DNA of 64,000 nucleotides from Caryophanon latum (lineage in GTDB: Bacteria; Bacillota; Bacilli; Bacillales_A; Planococcaceae). The translations under genes were made by a program, and so were the position numbers. Positions 16,629 to 24,289 of the stretch are shown piece after piece; position 1 is the first letter of the stretch; each line of letters begins with the position of its first letter. The stretch covers positions 24,224-88,223 of the forward strand of contig NZ_MATO01000056.1 of the NCBI RefSeq assembly GCF_001700325.1, given 5' to 3'. Below the pieces are notes generated by a model. It did no database searches. It saw nothing but the letters and a program-made list of their open reading frames with translations, and was not told the origin of the DNA.

Positions 16629-17167
16629 TATTTTGCGAAATACGGCACTTTTTTCAGCACGCGACAAACAGGAATCGCAATTGCTAAGCCGATGACGTTT
16701 TGCAGTAAATCACCTGGCATTGAAGCAAGTGGCGCAATCCAGCTACTATATAAAAACGCTTCGCCGACGTAATAAATCGCCATCATAGCTGGAATCGACG
16801 CCGCCATTGCGACAACGTTCCAGCGCGTGCTTTTGCCGTTGCGACCGTGCGCATGTGAAATGCTGCCGACAATCCAACCTTGCACAAAACGCGCGACAAT
16901 CGTAATCGGTGCCCACACGAGCCAGCCACCCATAATATCAAATAACCCCATCCCTGCTGCTCCGGCAAGCGCCCCTTTTTTCGGTCCGAACATGATTGCG
17001 GCGATAAAGAGCATCGCCGTTCCTAAATGCACTAAGCCGCCGCTTGCCGCAATCGGTAGCTTAATGTTTAAAAATGCCGTTGCGCTGAATACGAGCCCAA
17101 TTAGCAATGCGCTAAGCACGATGTCAAATGTGTTTGTTTTTGTTTGCTTTTGTTGTAATGTTTGCAT
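16628..17167 (-). CDS. ECF transporter S component, probably for a B6 or HMP-like vitamin
   Basis: This 179-residue protein has about six membrane helices. The segments GGLVHLGTAMLFIAAIMFGP and GLFDIMGGWLVWAPITIVAR are typical of the HmpT/PdxU group of energy-coupling-factor substrate-binding subunits. It would bind a vitamin precursor and work with EcfA-EcfA'-EcfT encoded elsewhere. Divergence from a pyridoxine/pyridoxamine kinase gene suggests a B6 vitamer or hydroxymethylpyrimidine as substrate; this is inference from context. AAGGAGTTGGGGTTAT precedes the ATG. No thiamine riboswitch was recognised upstream. Confidence 0.82.
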   Translation of the reverse strand: MQTLQQKQTKTNTFDIVLSALLIGLVFSATAFLNIKLPIAASGGLVHLGTAMLFIAAIMFGPKKGALAGAAGMGLFDIMGGWLVWAPITIVARFVQGWIVGSISHAHGRNGKSTRWNVVAMAASIPAMMAIYYVGEAFLYSSWIAPLASMPGDLLQNVIGLAIAIPVCRVLKKVPYFAK

Positions 17168-17247
17168 ATAACCCCAACTCCTTATGTACGTGTGATGAAT
17201 CTTTTTACACTATATACGGATATTGGACTGTTCAAAAGTATCAACTT

Positions 17248-17256
17248 TGATATAAT
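17248..17256 (+). promoter_or_regulatory. Extended -10 promoter element for the kinase gene
   Basis: TGATATAAT (TGn plus TATAAT) lies about 58 bases before the kinase start. No good -35 at standard spacing is present, which is acceptable for an extended -10. Confidence 0.5.
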
Positions 17257-17313
17257 TTATAAGGTCAGTTTAGAAAATTGAAAAAATTTACGGCGAAATG
17301 GATGGAACAAAGC

Positions 17314-18150
17314 ATGAAGAAAGTAGCAGTGATTCAAGATTTATCATCGTTTGGGAGATGCTCATTAACGGCGGCTATTCCAGTATTATCAGTAATGGGT
17401 GTGCAGCCGTGTCCGCTTCCGACCGCGGTGTTAACGGCACAATCGGAATATCCGAGCTATTATTGCGAAGATTTAACAGCGCATATGCCGCATTACATTA
17501 AAGAATGGCAACGCATGAACGCACAGTTTGATGGCATTTATACAGGCTATGTGACAGGAGAAGAACAGCTTCAACACATTTTTCATTTTTTACAAACGTT
17601 TCAGCGCGACGATACGGTGTTGCTCGTCGATCCGGTCATGGGCGATAACGGCGAGCATTACCCGATGTTGACCGAGCGCATGCTGCAACATATGAAGGAG
17701 CTAACGAAACGAGCGACAATCATTACACCGAACATTACCGAAAGCTGTTTTTTAACAGGCACATCGTATGATAAATTACAACGATATAGTGACGACACTT
17801 CGTACATGGACGCAATCATTCATATGGCGCAGCAGCTTGCCGATAGCACCAAGGCACAAGTTGTCATCACAGGGGTGCTGACGCCGCAAGCTCGCACAAT
17901 TCAAAATGTCTACGTTAGCAGCGAGACAGCGAGCTACACGCCGAGGCGCTACAACGATAAAAGCTATTCAGGTACAGGCGATTTGTTCGCATCGGTCATT
18001 ATCGGGAGCATGTTACAAAGAGCGACGATGCCACAAGCGATTGCATTAGCGGAGCAATTTATTGAAGCGGCCATTAACGGCACGGACGATTCGCCGACAA
18101 TTGCAGGCGTACAATTTGAAAAGCAGCTACATATGCTACTGCCGCGATGA
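17314..18150 (+). CDS. pdxK: Pyridoxine/pyridoxamine kinase (ribokinase-like)
   Basis: This 278-residue protein begins MKKVAVIQDLSSFGRCSLTA. VLLVDPVMGDNG is the ATP/Mg-binding block, and SYSGTGDLFASVIIG (about residue 215) is the catalytic GTGD motif of the ribokinase fold, as in PdxY/PdxK pyridoxal kinases. It phosphorylates pyridoxine, pyridoxal or pyridoxamine with ATP in the cytoplasm for PLP salvage. The family-typical start at 17314 is preferred; the frame is open back to a TTG at 17278. It overlaps the downstream DUF5071-like gene by four bases (ATGA) and diverges from the ECF S-component gene. Confidence 0.88.
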   Translation: MKKVAVIQDLSSFGRCSLTAAIPVLSVMGVQPCPLPTAVLTAQSEYPSYYCEDLTAHMPHYIKEWQRMNAQFDGIYTGYVTGEEQLQHIFHFLQTFQRDDTVLLVDPVMGDNGEHYPMLTERMLQHMKELTKRATIITPNITESCFLTGTSYDKLQRYSDDTSYMDAIIHMAQQLADSTKAQVVITGVLTPQARTIQNVYVSSETASYTPRRYNDKSYSGTGDLFASVIIGSMLQRATMPQAIALAEQFIEAAINGTDDSPTIAGVQFEKQLHMLLPR

Positions 18151-18593
18151 ACAATTATTACGTACCGCTACTTCATTGGGATACACCGCTTTATTTACAG
18201 CTTGAGGCGATCAAATGGCTAGCTGAGCATGTACGAGGGGTGCAACTATGCGAGCTTTTTAATAGAACAGGAAAAATGGAATGGCCAAACGTCGTACGCA
18301 TCGTGCAGCGTATTGGCTATCCTGAAAACGAAGCGGCTTTGCCAAAATTAGTCGAGCTGTTTCAAGATATGAATTGGCCCGGTGCAATCGAGGCGCTGCG
18401 CTATTTACAGACGCTCGACAAGTCGATTGTGCTGCCGTACATCGAAGCCGGAGCTGAAGAGGCACGCCGCACGAACGATGATTCATGGCTTTGGTTTTTA
18501 TATTCAGCGTGCACGGACTTACATATATGCCGCGATCATTTTGTGGACGGCACGCTGTTTGATCTAATGCAGCACCATTATGATCATGATTGA
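18147..18593 (+). CDS. DUF5071-like protein
   Basis: This 148-residue soluble protein contains YPENEAALPKLVELFQDMNW followed by PGAIEALRYLQ, matching the helical repeat pattern of DUF5071 proteins (HEAT-like). It starts within the stop of the kinase gene (ATGA), so it is translationally coupled to it. No function is known for the family; nothing here suggests a catalytic site. A stem-loop terminator follows. Confidence 0.7.
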   Translation: MNNYYVPLLHWDTPLYLQLEAIKWLAEHVRGVQLCELFNRTGKMEWPNVVRIVQRIGYPENEAALPKLVELFQDMNWPGAIEALRYLQTLDKSIVLPYIEAGAEEARRTNDDSWLWFLYSACTDLHICRDHFVDGTLFDLMQHHYDHD

Positions 18594-18596
18594 ACG

Positions 18597-18632
18597 CAAA
18601 AAAATGTGAGCCTTCAACAGCTCACATTTTTA
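18597..18632. terminator. Bidirectional intrinsic terminator
   Basis: AAAAATGTGAGC pairs exactly with GCTCACATTTTT around a short loop, between the DUF5071-like gene and the convergent gene at 18650. Confidence 0.85.
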
Positions 18633-18649
18633 CGTATATTAACGGTTAC

Positions 18650-19222
18650 TCATTCACCTAATATGTTTAGCGCCTGCCATTTGCCGTTATTCACTGCTTC
18701 TTTCACGAACGTATTGAAATAATCATCGTGCAAAAAGCGTTCTTTTAGCTCCGTTAGTACGCGCTTTTGAACGTCAAGTGCGCTCTCGGTCGGTGGCTCG
18801 TTCGCATCTAAGCTTTGCACCGCTTCTATAATGTGCTCCATCGAAAATTTAAACGCGACTAAAACGTCCCCAATCAGCTGCTCCAACGTTTTGTTTAAAT
18901 ACATGCTCGTGATCATACACGTTTTTTTCGAATGCATGTATTGTTTTTTAAATTGCTGTAAATATTTATTTCGGCTCATCACTTCGTTTAAATACGCATA
19001 AATCGGCACGTTCAGTGAGCGTTCATGATTGACGAAAACATTGTCATTTGCTAAAAAAATATAAAAATCGAAAAATAGCTGACATTCTGGACGTCTAATG
19101 GTCGAACAAAAATCGACGTATGCTTCAATATCCCGTAGCTCCTCATTCAACTGACGAAACTCCTCTACTTGCACATTTTCCACGATGTAGTATGAACTTT
19201 CCTTGACAGCTGCACTAATCAT
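18650..19222 (-). CDS. Helical cytoplasmic protein of unknown function
   Basis: This encodes 190 residues, mainly helical, with no signal peptide or membrane helix. No known motif was found. Sequence such as QLFFDFYIFLANDNVFVNHE and KKTCMITSMYLNKTLEQLIG suggests a compact all-alpha fold. GGAGGAGTGGAGAT precedes the ATG, so it is very likely expressed. It has no operon partner; the chromate transporter genes lie divergently upstream after a 202-base gap. Confidence 0.65.
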   Translation of the reverse strand: MISAAVKESSYYIVENVQVEEFRQLNEELRDIEAYVDFCSTIRRPECQLFFDFYIFLANDNVFVNHERSLNVPIYAYLNEVMSRNKYLQQFKKQYMHSKKTCMITSMYLNKTLEQLIGDVLVAFKFSMEHIIEAVQSLDANEPPTESALDVQKRVLTELKERFLHDDYFNTFVKEAVNNGKWQALNILGE

Positions 19223-19424
19223 ATCTCCACTCCTCCTTCGTCTAAAATTCTCATTTTTTGTAGAAAAATCTTAATTTCCTTTATTATACGCCTTTTTCCT
19301 CAAATATCCAAATGCAAAGTGATAAACTAGGCTTTTTTGACATTTCTTCGTCAATGCTAGTCGAAATTGTCGAAATTGTGTACGATAGAATAATGCACAA
19401 CGTCAACACGTAAAGGAGACTATT

Positions 19425-19973
19425 ATGGCAAGTCAAAAGGACATATTTATCGCATTTTTTCGTTCGAGCATACTCGGCTTCGGTGGTGGCCCGTCTACGA
19501 TTCCGCTCGTCCAAAAGGAAGTCGTGCAAACATTTCAATTTTTAGATGACGACGAATTTACGGAAATTTTAGCAATCGGCAATACGTTACCGGGCCCAAT
19601 CATTACGAAAATGGCCGGCTATATCGGCTTTCGTGTCGGCGGCGTAATTGGCATGCTCAATGCGCTCGCTGCAACGATTATTCCGAGTGCCATCATGATA
19701 ATCGTTGCACTTACTGCATTAAACGAATATAAAGATTTACCGTTTATTCAAGGGATGACGCGCGGTGTAATGCCGGTCATCGCCGTCATGATGGGCGTGC
19801 TCACGTGGGACTATGTAAAAAAATCAACGCTCGCACTCGGCTGGAAATGGGCGATAATTTTATTTGCACTCGCCTTTACAGCGATTATACTGCTCAGCAT
19901 GCATCCTGCAATCATCATCGTCGCATTGTTACTTTGCGCGTTGCTACTACCAGTGAAAAAGGAGGCACGCTAA
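19425..19973 (+). CDS. ywrB: Chromate transporter half-protein, N-terminal type
   Basis: This 182-residue membrane protein shows the CHR-domain signature FGGGPSTIPLVQKEVV near residue 20 and LAIGNTLPGPIITKMAGYIG near 50. It is a single-domain (short) CHR protein of the type paired as YwrB/YwrA in B. subtilis, where both halves are needed for chromate efflux. AAAGGAGACTATT precedes the ATG. Its stop is immediately followed by the ATG of the second half (TAAATG), showing tight coupling. Chromate or sulfate-like anions are the expected substrates. Confidence 0.85.
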   Translation: MASQKDIFIAFFRSSILGFGGGPSTIPLVQKEVVQTFQFLDDDEFTEILAIGNTLPGPIITKMAGYIGFRVGGVIGMLNALAATIIPSAIMIIVALTALNEYKDLPFIQGMTRGVMPVIAVMMGVLTWDYVKKSTLALGWKWAIILFALAFTAIILLSMHPAIIIVALLLCALLLPVKKEAR

Positions 19974-20504
19974 ATGATTTACATTGATTTATTTTTAGCG
20001 TTTTTCATTCCAAACATCGTTGGATACGGAGGCGGCCCTGCAACGATTCCGCTCATTAAGCATGAAGTCGTCGAAAAATACGGCTGGCTGACGCTAAGTG
20101 AATATAGTGAAGTACTTGCACTCGGCAACGCGCTACCTGGACCGATTGCGATTAAAATTGCGGCGTTCGTCGGCTACGATCAAGCAGGTATACTCGGCGC
20201 GTGCATTACGGTGCTTGCAACAGTTGGTCCATCGCTTGCACTTATGATTGCGCTGCTTGGCATTTTGTACCGCAACCGTACGTCACCGCGCGTGCAGCGT
20301 TTATCTAAATTTGTACTACCCGCAATCGCTGTATTAATGCTAAGCTTAACGTTCGGCTTTGTCGAAACGACGGTGACGACGATACATTGGCTACCTGCAA
20401 TATTGTTACTTGTAGGCAGCTACATTGCGCTAGAGAAACTAAAATGGCACCCTGCGCTCGTCATCGTGCTCGCCCTCATCATTGGCGGTGTCTTTTTATC
20501 ATAA
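19974..20504 (+). CDS. ywrA: Chromate transporter half-protein, C-terminal type
   Basis: This 176-residue partner of the preceding gene has the matching CHR motifs YGGGPATIPLIKHEVV (about residue 19) and LALGNALPGPIAIKIAAFVG (about 47), with about five membrane helices. The two halves correspond to the two halves of long ChrA proteins and probably form an antiparallel heterodimer. Translation starts directly at the stop of the first half. Confidence 0.85.
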   Translation: MIYIDLFLAFFIPNIVGYGGGPATIPLIKHEVVEKYGWLTLSEYSEVLALGNALPGPIAIKIAAFVGYDQAGILGACITVLATVGPSLALMIALLGILYRNRTSPRVQRLSKFVLPAIAVLMLSLTFGFVETTVTTIHWLPAILLLVGSYIALEKLKWHPALVIVLALIIGGVFLS

Positions 20505-20510
20505 ATCATC

Positions 20511-20568
20511 AAGCATGTTGATTAGACATTCAACTAACATTTCGCGTATGGTTAATCAACAGACCTGA
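20511..20568. repeat. Dispersed intergenic repeat copy
   Basis: GTTGATTAGACATTCAACTAAC and ATTTCGCGTATGG match the element near 63800 (GTTGATTAGCCATTCAACTG, then ATTTCGCGTATGG), and ATCAACAGACCTGA closes it as at 11933-11946. It lies between the chromate transporter and the next gene. Confidence 0.6.
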
Positions 20569-20607
20569 TAAATCATTTTAGGCATATCATAACAAGGGGG
20601 AATTCAC

Positions 20608-20886
20608 ATGACTGAAATTTTGAACATCGTATTCGCGTGCTTAATCGTTTATTTCATTATAAGCAACATATCGTTACGCAACCGATTGCACATTATTGAA
20701 AAGCGCGTTGCACAAATGACGAAGCAGCTACCAGAAGCACCGTTTGAAAGTGAAATTGAAGGCGAGTTACTACTGCTGCTTAAACAAGGTGAGGACGTAC
20801 GCGCCGTAAAGCGTATACGCGAGGTGACGGAATTGTCGCTAATTGATGCGAAGCGCTACGTCGATCGGCTAAAAGCGAAAGTATAG
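20608..20886 (+). CDS. Small membrane-anchored protein with L7/L12-like C-terminal domain
   Basis: This 92-residue protein has one N-terminal membrane helix (about residues 5-22) and a short charged linker. Its C-terminal helix pair RAVKRIREVTELSLIDAKRY resembles the C-terminal domain of ribosomal protein L7/L12 (compare the I-x-x-V-R-x-x-T-x-L-x-L-x-x-A-K-x-x-V pattern). Such small proteins are common in Bacillales and of unknown role. AAGGGGGAATTCAC precedes the ATG. It has a terminator shared with the convergent gene. Confidence 0.65.
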   Translation: MTEILNIVFACLIVYFIISNISLRNRLHIIEKRVAQMTKQLPEAPFESEIEGELLLLLKQGEDVRAVKRIREVTELSLIDAKRYVDRLKAKV

Positions 20887-20996
20887 GAAAGCGTCGTTCT
20901 AACGTGTAGGGAGCAAAAAAGCACGAGCTGAAAATCTATTTTCCGACAAAAATACGTTGAAGCCACGCCTGCAAAAAGCGTCCGCCGAAACAAAAT

Positions 20997-21039
20997 AAAA
21001 AAGGTCGATTCACCGCGCATAGTGAATCGACCTTTTTTA
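20997..21039. terminator. Bidirectional intrinsic terminator
   Basis: AAAAAAGGTCGATTCAC pairs exactly with GTGAATCGACCTTTTTT. The gap before it (20887-20996) holds fragments resembling the 52921-type repeat (AGCCACGCCTGC) but no gene. Confidence 0.88.
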
Positions 21040-21348
21040 TCCTTCTACATACATCGCTTCGAGTGAACGGGCAATGTGTAGCATTTTATCATACACGGCG
21101 TCGTGCGCGATTGCTACGTACAATTCTCCATCATAAAAGCGAAACGGAATGCTCGCATTGCCTACGTGCCACATGAAAAAATGCCCGGCAATTTTCATAT
21201 TGACGCCGTCTTGTGTTACCGAAAACGCGTCCATATATTGAACATCAGGCTGCGTCGCAAAAAATTGCTGGCACTCCTCCAGCGTTAACGTCGGGCTCCC
21301 CGCGTCATCTAAACGTGTAATTTTATAGCGTTTATTCATTAATGTCAT
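21037..21348 (-). CDS. Small protein of unknown function
   Basis: This encodes 103 residues starting MTLMNKRYKITRLDD. It has a short alpha/beta domain with a FFMWHVGNASIPFRFYDGEL strand pair, no signal and no membrane helix. The ribosome binding site GGAGAGACAATT supports the ATG at 21348. It lies 12 bases downstream of the nuclease-like lipoprotein gene, so the two are likely co-transcribed. No family was recognised. Confidence 0.6.
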   Translation of the reverse strand: MTLMNKRYKITRLDDAGSPTLTLEECQQFFATQPDVQYMDAFSVTQDGVNMKIAGHFFMWHVGNASIPFRFYDGELYVAIAHDAVYDKMLHIARSLEAMYVEG

Positions 21349-21360
21349 AATTGTCTCTCC

Positions 21361-22170
21361 TTAATTTTTCGCTGCAACAAATCCAGCCGCTTCTGCTTCC
21401 TCAGCTGTGCAGAACATTTCCTCTGCATTCGTTTGCTCATAGTTTAGCTGTCCTGGCATATGGTAAATTTTATTGCCTTTTGCGTTAATGTTTCCTTTAA
21501 TGTCGCATGCCTCACCGTCTTGTGTTGGCGCTTCCTCGTCCGCTACAACAGGCGCTGGCGCATTTTTCACCGCTTCGTTAAACGCCTCTTTATCATAGCC
21601 ACGGTTCGTTACGTAATCCTCAACGGACCAAATGCCAATTGCTAATTTTTGTGCTGTTTTTTGCATCGATTTGAACCAATCGACATGCTTCGTGTTCGGA
21701 TCGTAAATGTACGCTACACGTGCTAAGCCGTTTTTCAGCAACTCTTCTTGTAAGCTAATGCCATCTTCTGTATAAATATACCCAAGCAGTCGCTTATATT
21801 TGTCGCGGTACGATACGTCAAACTCGATATATACGTAATCCTCGCCTTTTAACAACTCCTTCATAAACTGCTTCGCCTCTGGACCGAATGGCTGCTCGCC
21901 TAACGTTTCGTGCTTCGTCTCAGGTGTATCAACGAGTAAAAAGCGCACCTTCTCCGATGCCCCCTCATACTGAATGCGAATCGTATCGCCGTCAATGACT
22001 TCCTGTAGCTTATATTTTTCAAATTTGCTAACGTCATGCTTCGTCGCACTCGTTTCCGTCGTCGCTACTAAGCTTTGAACGTTAAGCGATTCAGCTGGGC
22101 TCGTCGTTTCACTTGCACAGCCTGCGAGCAACAGCATAGCAAGGAGCAACGGCCAATACTTTTTCTTCAC
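21361..22170 (-). CDS. Thermonuclease (SNase) family lipoprotein
   Basis: This 269-residue protein has a lipoprotein signal peptide with lipobox LLLAGC (cysteine at about 18). An SNase domain lies at about residues 50-185, with VIDGDTIRIQYEG, FLLVDTPETKH, EFDVSYRDKYKRLLGYIY and LLKNGLARVAYIYDP carrying the usual Arg, Glu and Arg catalytic residues. A C-terminal module of about 50 residues (CDIKGNINAKGNKIYHMPGQ) is often found attached to such nucleases. It would cut DNA or RNA at the outer membrane face in a calcium-dependent way. The start is GTG. The 22171-22446 gap holds a decayed repeat. Confidence 0.9.
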   Translation of the reverse strand: MKKKYWPLLLAMLLLAGCASETTSPAESLNVQSLVATTETSATKHDVSKFEKYKLQEVIDGDTIRIQYEGASEKVRFLLVDTPETKHETLGEQPFGPEAKQFMKELLKGEDYVYIEFDVSYRDKYKRLLGYIYTEDGISLQEELLKNGLARVAYIYDPNTKHVDWFKSMQKTAQKLAIGIWSVEDYVTNRGYDKEAFNEAVKNAPAPVVADEEAPTQDGEACDIKGNINAKGNKIYHMPGQLNYEQTNAEEMFCTAEEAEAAGFVAAKN

Positions 22171-22283
22171 AGCAACTGCCTACTTTCTATAATGGTTTCT
22201 GATTTATTGTATGTGGAAATGTAGGAAGATACAAGTGTAGCGGAAGTTCGAAGCGAAAGAAAAGACAAAATAACCTTTCATAC

Positions 22284-22440
22284 TTGTTCATTAGCCATTC
22301 AACTGGCAGTTACCTTTGTTACCCGTCGCAAATACTCGGCGGCGAATACGATGTTGGTCATGAATGTACGGGCTGTTCCTTAAGGAGTCTTGCCACACGC
22401 TCCATGTCATGACAATACAACGTGCTCATCCAAATGCAAC
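22284..22440. repeat. Degenerate intergenic repeat copy
   Basis: TTAGCCATTCAACTGGCA at the left and AAGGAGTCTTGCCACACGCTCCATGTCATG at the right match the two ends of the element at 63790-63980, in the same order and orientation. The middle differs. Confidence 0.55.
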
Positions 22441-22446
22441 TTTATT

Positions 22447-22992
22447 TCATAACCCGATTCGATTCCCCTTCAACAACATCTCATTCATTTGCTGTGGCGT
22501 TTGCTTAAAATCTTCGCGCACCCATTGCATAATAAAGCCGATAATTAAATTGGCGCTGCTGCTGACGATAAATTCCGCGTCCTGCTCGTGCGGCTCCACC
22601 GATTCTCTCACTAACGAACGAATTAAATCGAAAAATTGATAATAGTGTGCAAGCGGTGTATTCGGATCAAAGACGATTTTGTAAAACGCCTGATGCTTTT
22701 GTACGTGATGAAAAATGCGAATCATATCTGAGTCGATGTGTTCAATTTGAAAATGGGTGCGTACATACGGCTCGTAATACGCCTTACGCAAATCGTCGGT
22801 CAGCTCCTCGAAATATTCACCAAACAGCTGCGCGACGTCAGTATAATGTAAATAAAATGTGCCACGGCTCACATTTGCCTCTTTGCATAGCTGTGCCACT
22901 TTAATGTTGTCGAGTGATTTGTGCTGTAGCAGCGACAATAATGCTTGCTGCAGAAGCGCTTTCGTCTTCACAATACGTATGTCTTTTTTCAT
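22447..22992 (-). CDS. TetR/AcrR family regulator
   Basis: This 181-residue protein has an N-terminal helix-turn-helix (about residues 8-55, with KVAQLCKEANVSRGTFYLHY) and a C-terminal TetR_C-like helical ligand and dimer domain. It is divergent from a short-chain dehydrogenase gene and most likely represses it and itself. An exact 11-base inverted repeat, TTTATTGAACA, occurs beside each of the two starts. The ATG at 22992 follows AAGGAGAAAAAT, so the longer frame is not used. Confidence 0.85.
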   Translation of the reverse strand: MKKDIRIVKTKALLQQALLSLLQHKSLDNIKVAQLCKEANVSRGTFYLHYTDVAQLFGEYFEELTDDLRKAYYEPYVRTHFQIEHIDSDMIRIFHHVQKHQAFYKIVFDPNTPLAHYYQFFDLIRSLVRESVEPHEQDAEFIVSSSANLIIGFIMQWVREDFKQTPQQMNEMLLKGNRIGL

Positions 22993-23002
22993 ATTTTTCT
23001 CC

Positions 23003-23116
23003 TTTATTGAACAGTTTGCCATCAATTCGTCAATTACTTAACAAAACATTAATGTTATGCATATTGCTTTATTTTTTATTCATATTATAATTATAATTAG
23101 ACAGTTGTTCAATAAA
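23003..23116. promoter_or_regulatory. Divergent tetR/SDR control region with paired inverted motif
   Basis: TTTATTGAACAGT at 23003-23015 is repeated in inverse orientation at 23101-23116 (ACAGTTGTTCAATAAA). Each lies directly upstream of one of the two divergent genes. A separate perfect palindrome, AACATTAATGTT, lies at 23045-23056. The arrangement suits binding of the adjacent TetR-type protein at both promoters. Operator identity is inferred only from symmetry and position. Confidence 0.5.
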
Positions 23117-23135
23117 TACATAGGAGGTCTTTCAT

Positions 23136-23900
23136 ATGAGACTAGAAGGTAAAGTAGCAATCGTAACAGGTGCCGCTTCAGGTATGGGTAAAGCAATCGC
23201 AGAGCTATACGCAAAAGAAGGCGCAAAAGTTGTCGTATCGGACTATAACTTTGAAGGTGCAGAAGCAGTTGCAGCACAAATTAAAGAAGCGGGCGGCGAG
23301 GCAATCGCAAACCGTGCAAACGTAGCAGAGCTTGCAGATATCGAAGCGATGTTTGAAGCGACAAAAGCAGCGTACGGCAAACTCGACATTTTAGTAAACA
23401 ACGCAGGCATTATGGACGGCATGGAGCCAGTTGGTGAAATTACAGACGAAAAATGGGATCGCGTATTTTCAATCAATACGCGCGGTGTCATGCAAGCAAT
23501 GCGCTTAGCGGTAAACATCTTCCTTGAGCAAGGTCACGGTGTTATCGTGAACAACATTTCAGCAGGCGGTATTCGCGGCGCTCGTGCAGGTGCAGCATAT
23601 GTAGCATCAAAGCACGCAGTAACAGGCTTAACAGCAAACACTGGCTACATGTACGCACAATCAGGCATTCGCTGTAACGGCATCGCTCCTGGTGGCGTTA
23701 AAACGAACATCGCTGCTTCAATGGCAGCAAGCGGCATTTCACAATTCGGCTACGGTCGCCAACAAACAGGTTCAGGCACAATGCCACGCGCAGGCGAGCC
23801 AGAAGAAATCGCACAGCTTGCCCTATTCCTTGGCTCAGACGAATCAAGCTTCATTAACGGTCAAGTAATCGCGGCGGACGCTGGTTGGACAGCTTACTAA
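23136..23900 (+). CDS. Short-chain dehydrogenase/reductase (SDR)
   Basis: This 254-residue classical SDR contains the cofactor motif TGAASGMGKAIA (residues 11-22) and the NNAGIMDG motif (about 88). The catalytic residues are Ser in NNISAGG, Tyr in AAYVASKHA and the following Lys. An aspartate after the second strand (VVSDYN) favours NAD(H) over NADP(H). It is probably a 3-oxoacyl or sugar/alcohol dehydrogenase; the substrate is unknown. AGGAGG precedes the ATG. The gene uses host-preferred codons strongly, suggesting high expression. It is probably controlled by the divergent TetR protein. Confidence 0.9.
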   Translation: MRLEGKVAIVTGAASGMGKAIAELYAKEGAKVVVSDYNFEGAEAVAAQIKEAGGEAIANRANVAELADIEAMFEATKAAYGKLDILVNNAGIMDGMEPVGEITDEKWDRVFSINTRGVMQAMRLAVNIFLEQGHGVIVNNISAGGIRGARAGAAYVASKHAVTGLTANTGYMYAQSGIRCNGIAPGGVKTNIAASMAASGISQFGYGRQQTGSGTMPRAGEPEEIAQLALFLGSDESSFINGQVIAADAGWTAY

Positions 23901-23907
23901 TCATTCC

Positions 23908-23945
23908 ACCTCTCGAACATGCAAGTCGTGTTCGGGAGGTTTTTA
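23908..23945 (+). terminator. Intrinsic terminator after the SDR gene
   Basis: ACCTCTCGAACA pairs with TGTTCGGGAGGT (one wobble), followed by TTTTT. Confidence 0.8.
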
Positions 23946-23964
23946 ACGAGTTTAACAGGCACAC

Positions 23965-24010
23965 AAAAAAGGCTTCCTAAAGTTCAATTTCACTTTAGAA
24001 AGCCTTTTTT
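23965..24010. terminator. Bidirectional terminator ending the Zorya operon
   Basis: AAAAAAGGCTTCCTAAAG pairs with CTTTAGAAAGCCTTTTTT with one mismatch. On the minus strand it terminates the operon that runs from 30680 to 24014. Confidence 0.8.
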
Positions 24011-24013
24011 CAA

Positions 24014-24289
24014 TTAAATTCGCGCATATACCCAATGCTCATAGCTGTCAAAATGTAACGGTTCAGGATGTGTGACATATCGCTCATCACAATGCAGCAC
24101 GTTCGGAAAATCCGCTAATATTTCAGTCGCTGCGATACTAAGCAACTCCATTTCATCGTCGGTCGGTGCTTCGTCAAAATAAACGTGCCAAACAAGCGTA
24201 TCATTCTCGATTTTCGCGTACACCGCTTTCGTATTTTTCGTAATGCTTTGAAACAATGCTTTTTGCGCACTAATGATGAGCTGCTTCAT
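24014..24289 (-). CDS. Small protein at the end of the Zorya operon
   Basis: This encodes 91 residues starting MKQLIISAQKALFQSITKNT and containing VWHVYFDEAPTDDEMELLSI. Its ATG lies inside the zorD stop region (four-base overlap), so it is translated as the fifth gene of the Zorya operon. Its pattern (N-terminal AQKALF..IT, a YFD motif, an acidic middle, a P-E-P near the end) recalls a widespread family of small uncharacterised proteins, some of which I associate with immunity-like roles; this was not verified. No such gene belongs to the described type I Zorya set. It may be an accessory subunit or an unrelated passenger. Confidence 0.7.
   Translation of the reverse strand: MKQLIISAQKALFQSITKNTKAVYAKIENDTLVWHVYFDEAPTDDEMELLSIAATEILADFPNVLHCDERYVTHPEPLHFDSYEHWVYARI

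Noticed and set aside
17168..17300. Thiamine or other vitamin riboswitch before the ECF S-component gene
   Set aside because: The leader is short and no conserved riboswitch core could be found.
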